Of a stretch of 5,845 nt of DNA, positions 5,751 through 5,845 are shown piece after piece. How positions within the stretch are numbered: the stretch's first letter is position 1; each line of letters opens with the position of its first letter. The notes under the pieces are model-generated. The model saw only the letters and a program-made list of their open reading frames with translations, ran no database searches and was not told where the DNA came from. Source of the DNA: Muribaculaceae bacterium (GTDB taxonomy: Bacteria; Bacteroidota; Bacteroidia; Bacteroidales; Muribaculaceae); contig JAFLTK010000064.1 of assembly GCA_022511505.1 (NCBI GenBank), positions 1 through 5,845 of the forward strand, written 5' to 3'. The position numbers and the translations under genes were made by a program.

Positions 5751-5845
5751 ATGAAAAAAGTTCTTACTCTTCTGATTGCTATGATTGCCACGCTTGGCGC
5801 TATGGCTCAGGATGTTATCGTCAAGAAAGACGGCTCGACGGTGTT
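5751..5845 (+). CDS. Secreted or envelope protein, N-terminal fragment only (31 codons visible)
   Basis: The frame opens with ATG at 5751 and runs off the right edge. Residues 1-19 are a classic Sec signal peptide: a basic start (MKK), a hydrophobic core (VLTLLIAMIATLG) and an AMA cleavage motif followed by Q20. The mature start, QDVIVKKDGSTV, resembles the opening of a common Bacteroidales group of exported proteins that begin with a short D-x-I-x-x-K-D-G-S repeat unit; this is recognition by eye and the family function is unknown to me. There is no lipobox cysteine, so it is not a lipoprotein. No Shine-Dalgarno sequence is evident; the bases before the ATG are AT-rich. It is divergent from the minus-strand operon and sits 54 bases after the hairpin and U-tract ending at 5697, so its transcription may depend on readthrough of that structure or on an unrecognised promoter between 5697 and 5750. 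Confidence 0.8.
   Translation, partial: MKKVLTLLIAMIATLGAMAQDVIVKKDGSTV

Noticed and set aside
5400..5845. A retron-like arrangement, with a long hairpin RNA upstream of a gene.
   Set aside because: The downstream gene opens with a signal peptide and is not a reverse transcriptase, and I found no flanking a1/a2 inverted repeat arrangement.
1..5845. CRISPR arrays, insertion sequences, attachment sites or origins.
   Set aside because: No regularly spaced repeats, transposase or integrase coding sequence, terminal inverted repeats with target duplications, or DnaA-box clusters were seen.

Overview
The window looks like chromosomal DNA from a member of the Bacteroidota, most likely the order Bacteroidales. 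Three things point there: a perfect TAnnTTTG-type -7 promoter element upstream of the main operon, start codons preceded by AT-rich or otherwise non-Shine-Dalgarno sequence, and gene content that includes an Lnb-type lipoprotein N-acyltransferase. The moderate G+C and frequent TCG/GAC codons would fit a Muribaculaceae-like lineage, but I cannot fix the genus from this stretch.

Positions 1-5134 hold a compact four-gene operon on the minus strand, transcribed from right to left. In order of transcription it contains: (i) a single-pass membrane protein with a long coiled coil and a C-terminal beta-rich domain of unknown function (5134-4223); (ii) an MgtC/SapB-family membrane protein (4204-3476); (iii) a 750-residue CPA2/Kef-type cation:proton antiporter with an extra membrane block and two tandem RCK_C (TrkA-C) domains (3442-1190); (iv) an Lnb-like protein with an N-terminal periplasmic thiol-acyltransferase-like domain and five C-terminal membrane helices (1193 to beyond position 1). 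Gaps are 18 and 33 bases, and the last junction is a 4-base ATGA overlap, so the four are probably co-transcribed. All four products are membrane proteins, which suggests a cell-envelope or ion-homeostasis theme; no single pathway links them with certainty.

Positions 5135-5750 are a 616-base intergenic region between the minus-strand operon and a plus-strand gene. It carries the operon promoter (5169-5176), a weak minus-oriented terminator (5222-5245), a second perfect -7 element facing right (5400-5407), and then a remarkable run of hairpins from 5421 to 5692 that ends in a U-tract. Several pairs in these stems are G.U on the plus strand and would be A.C mismatches on the minus strand, which points to a plus-strand RNA. 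This is either an independent structured ncRNA of about 280 nt or a long structured 5' leader, and it is the most interesting item in the window. I do not recognise it as a known RNA class.

Positions 5751-5845 hold the start of a plus-strand gene for a secreted or envelope protein with a clear Sec signal peptide. Two identical 9-base palindromes (AAACGGTTT) just upstream of its start codon may be an operator.
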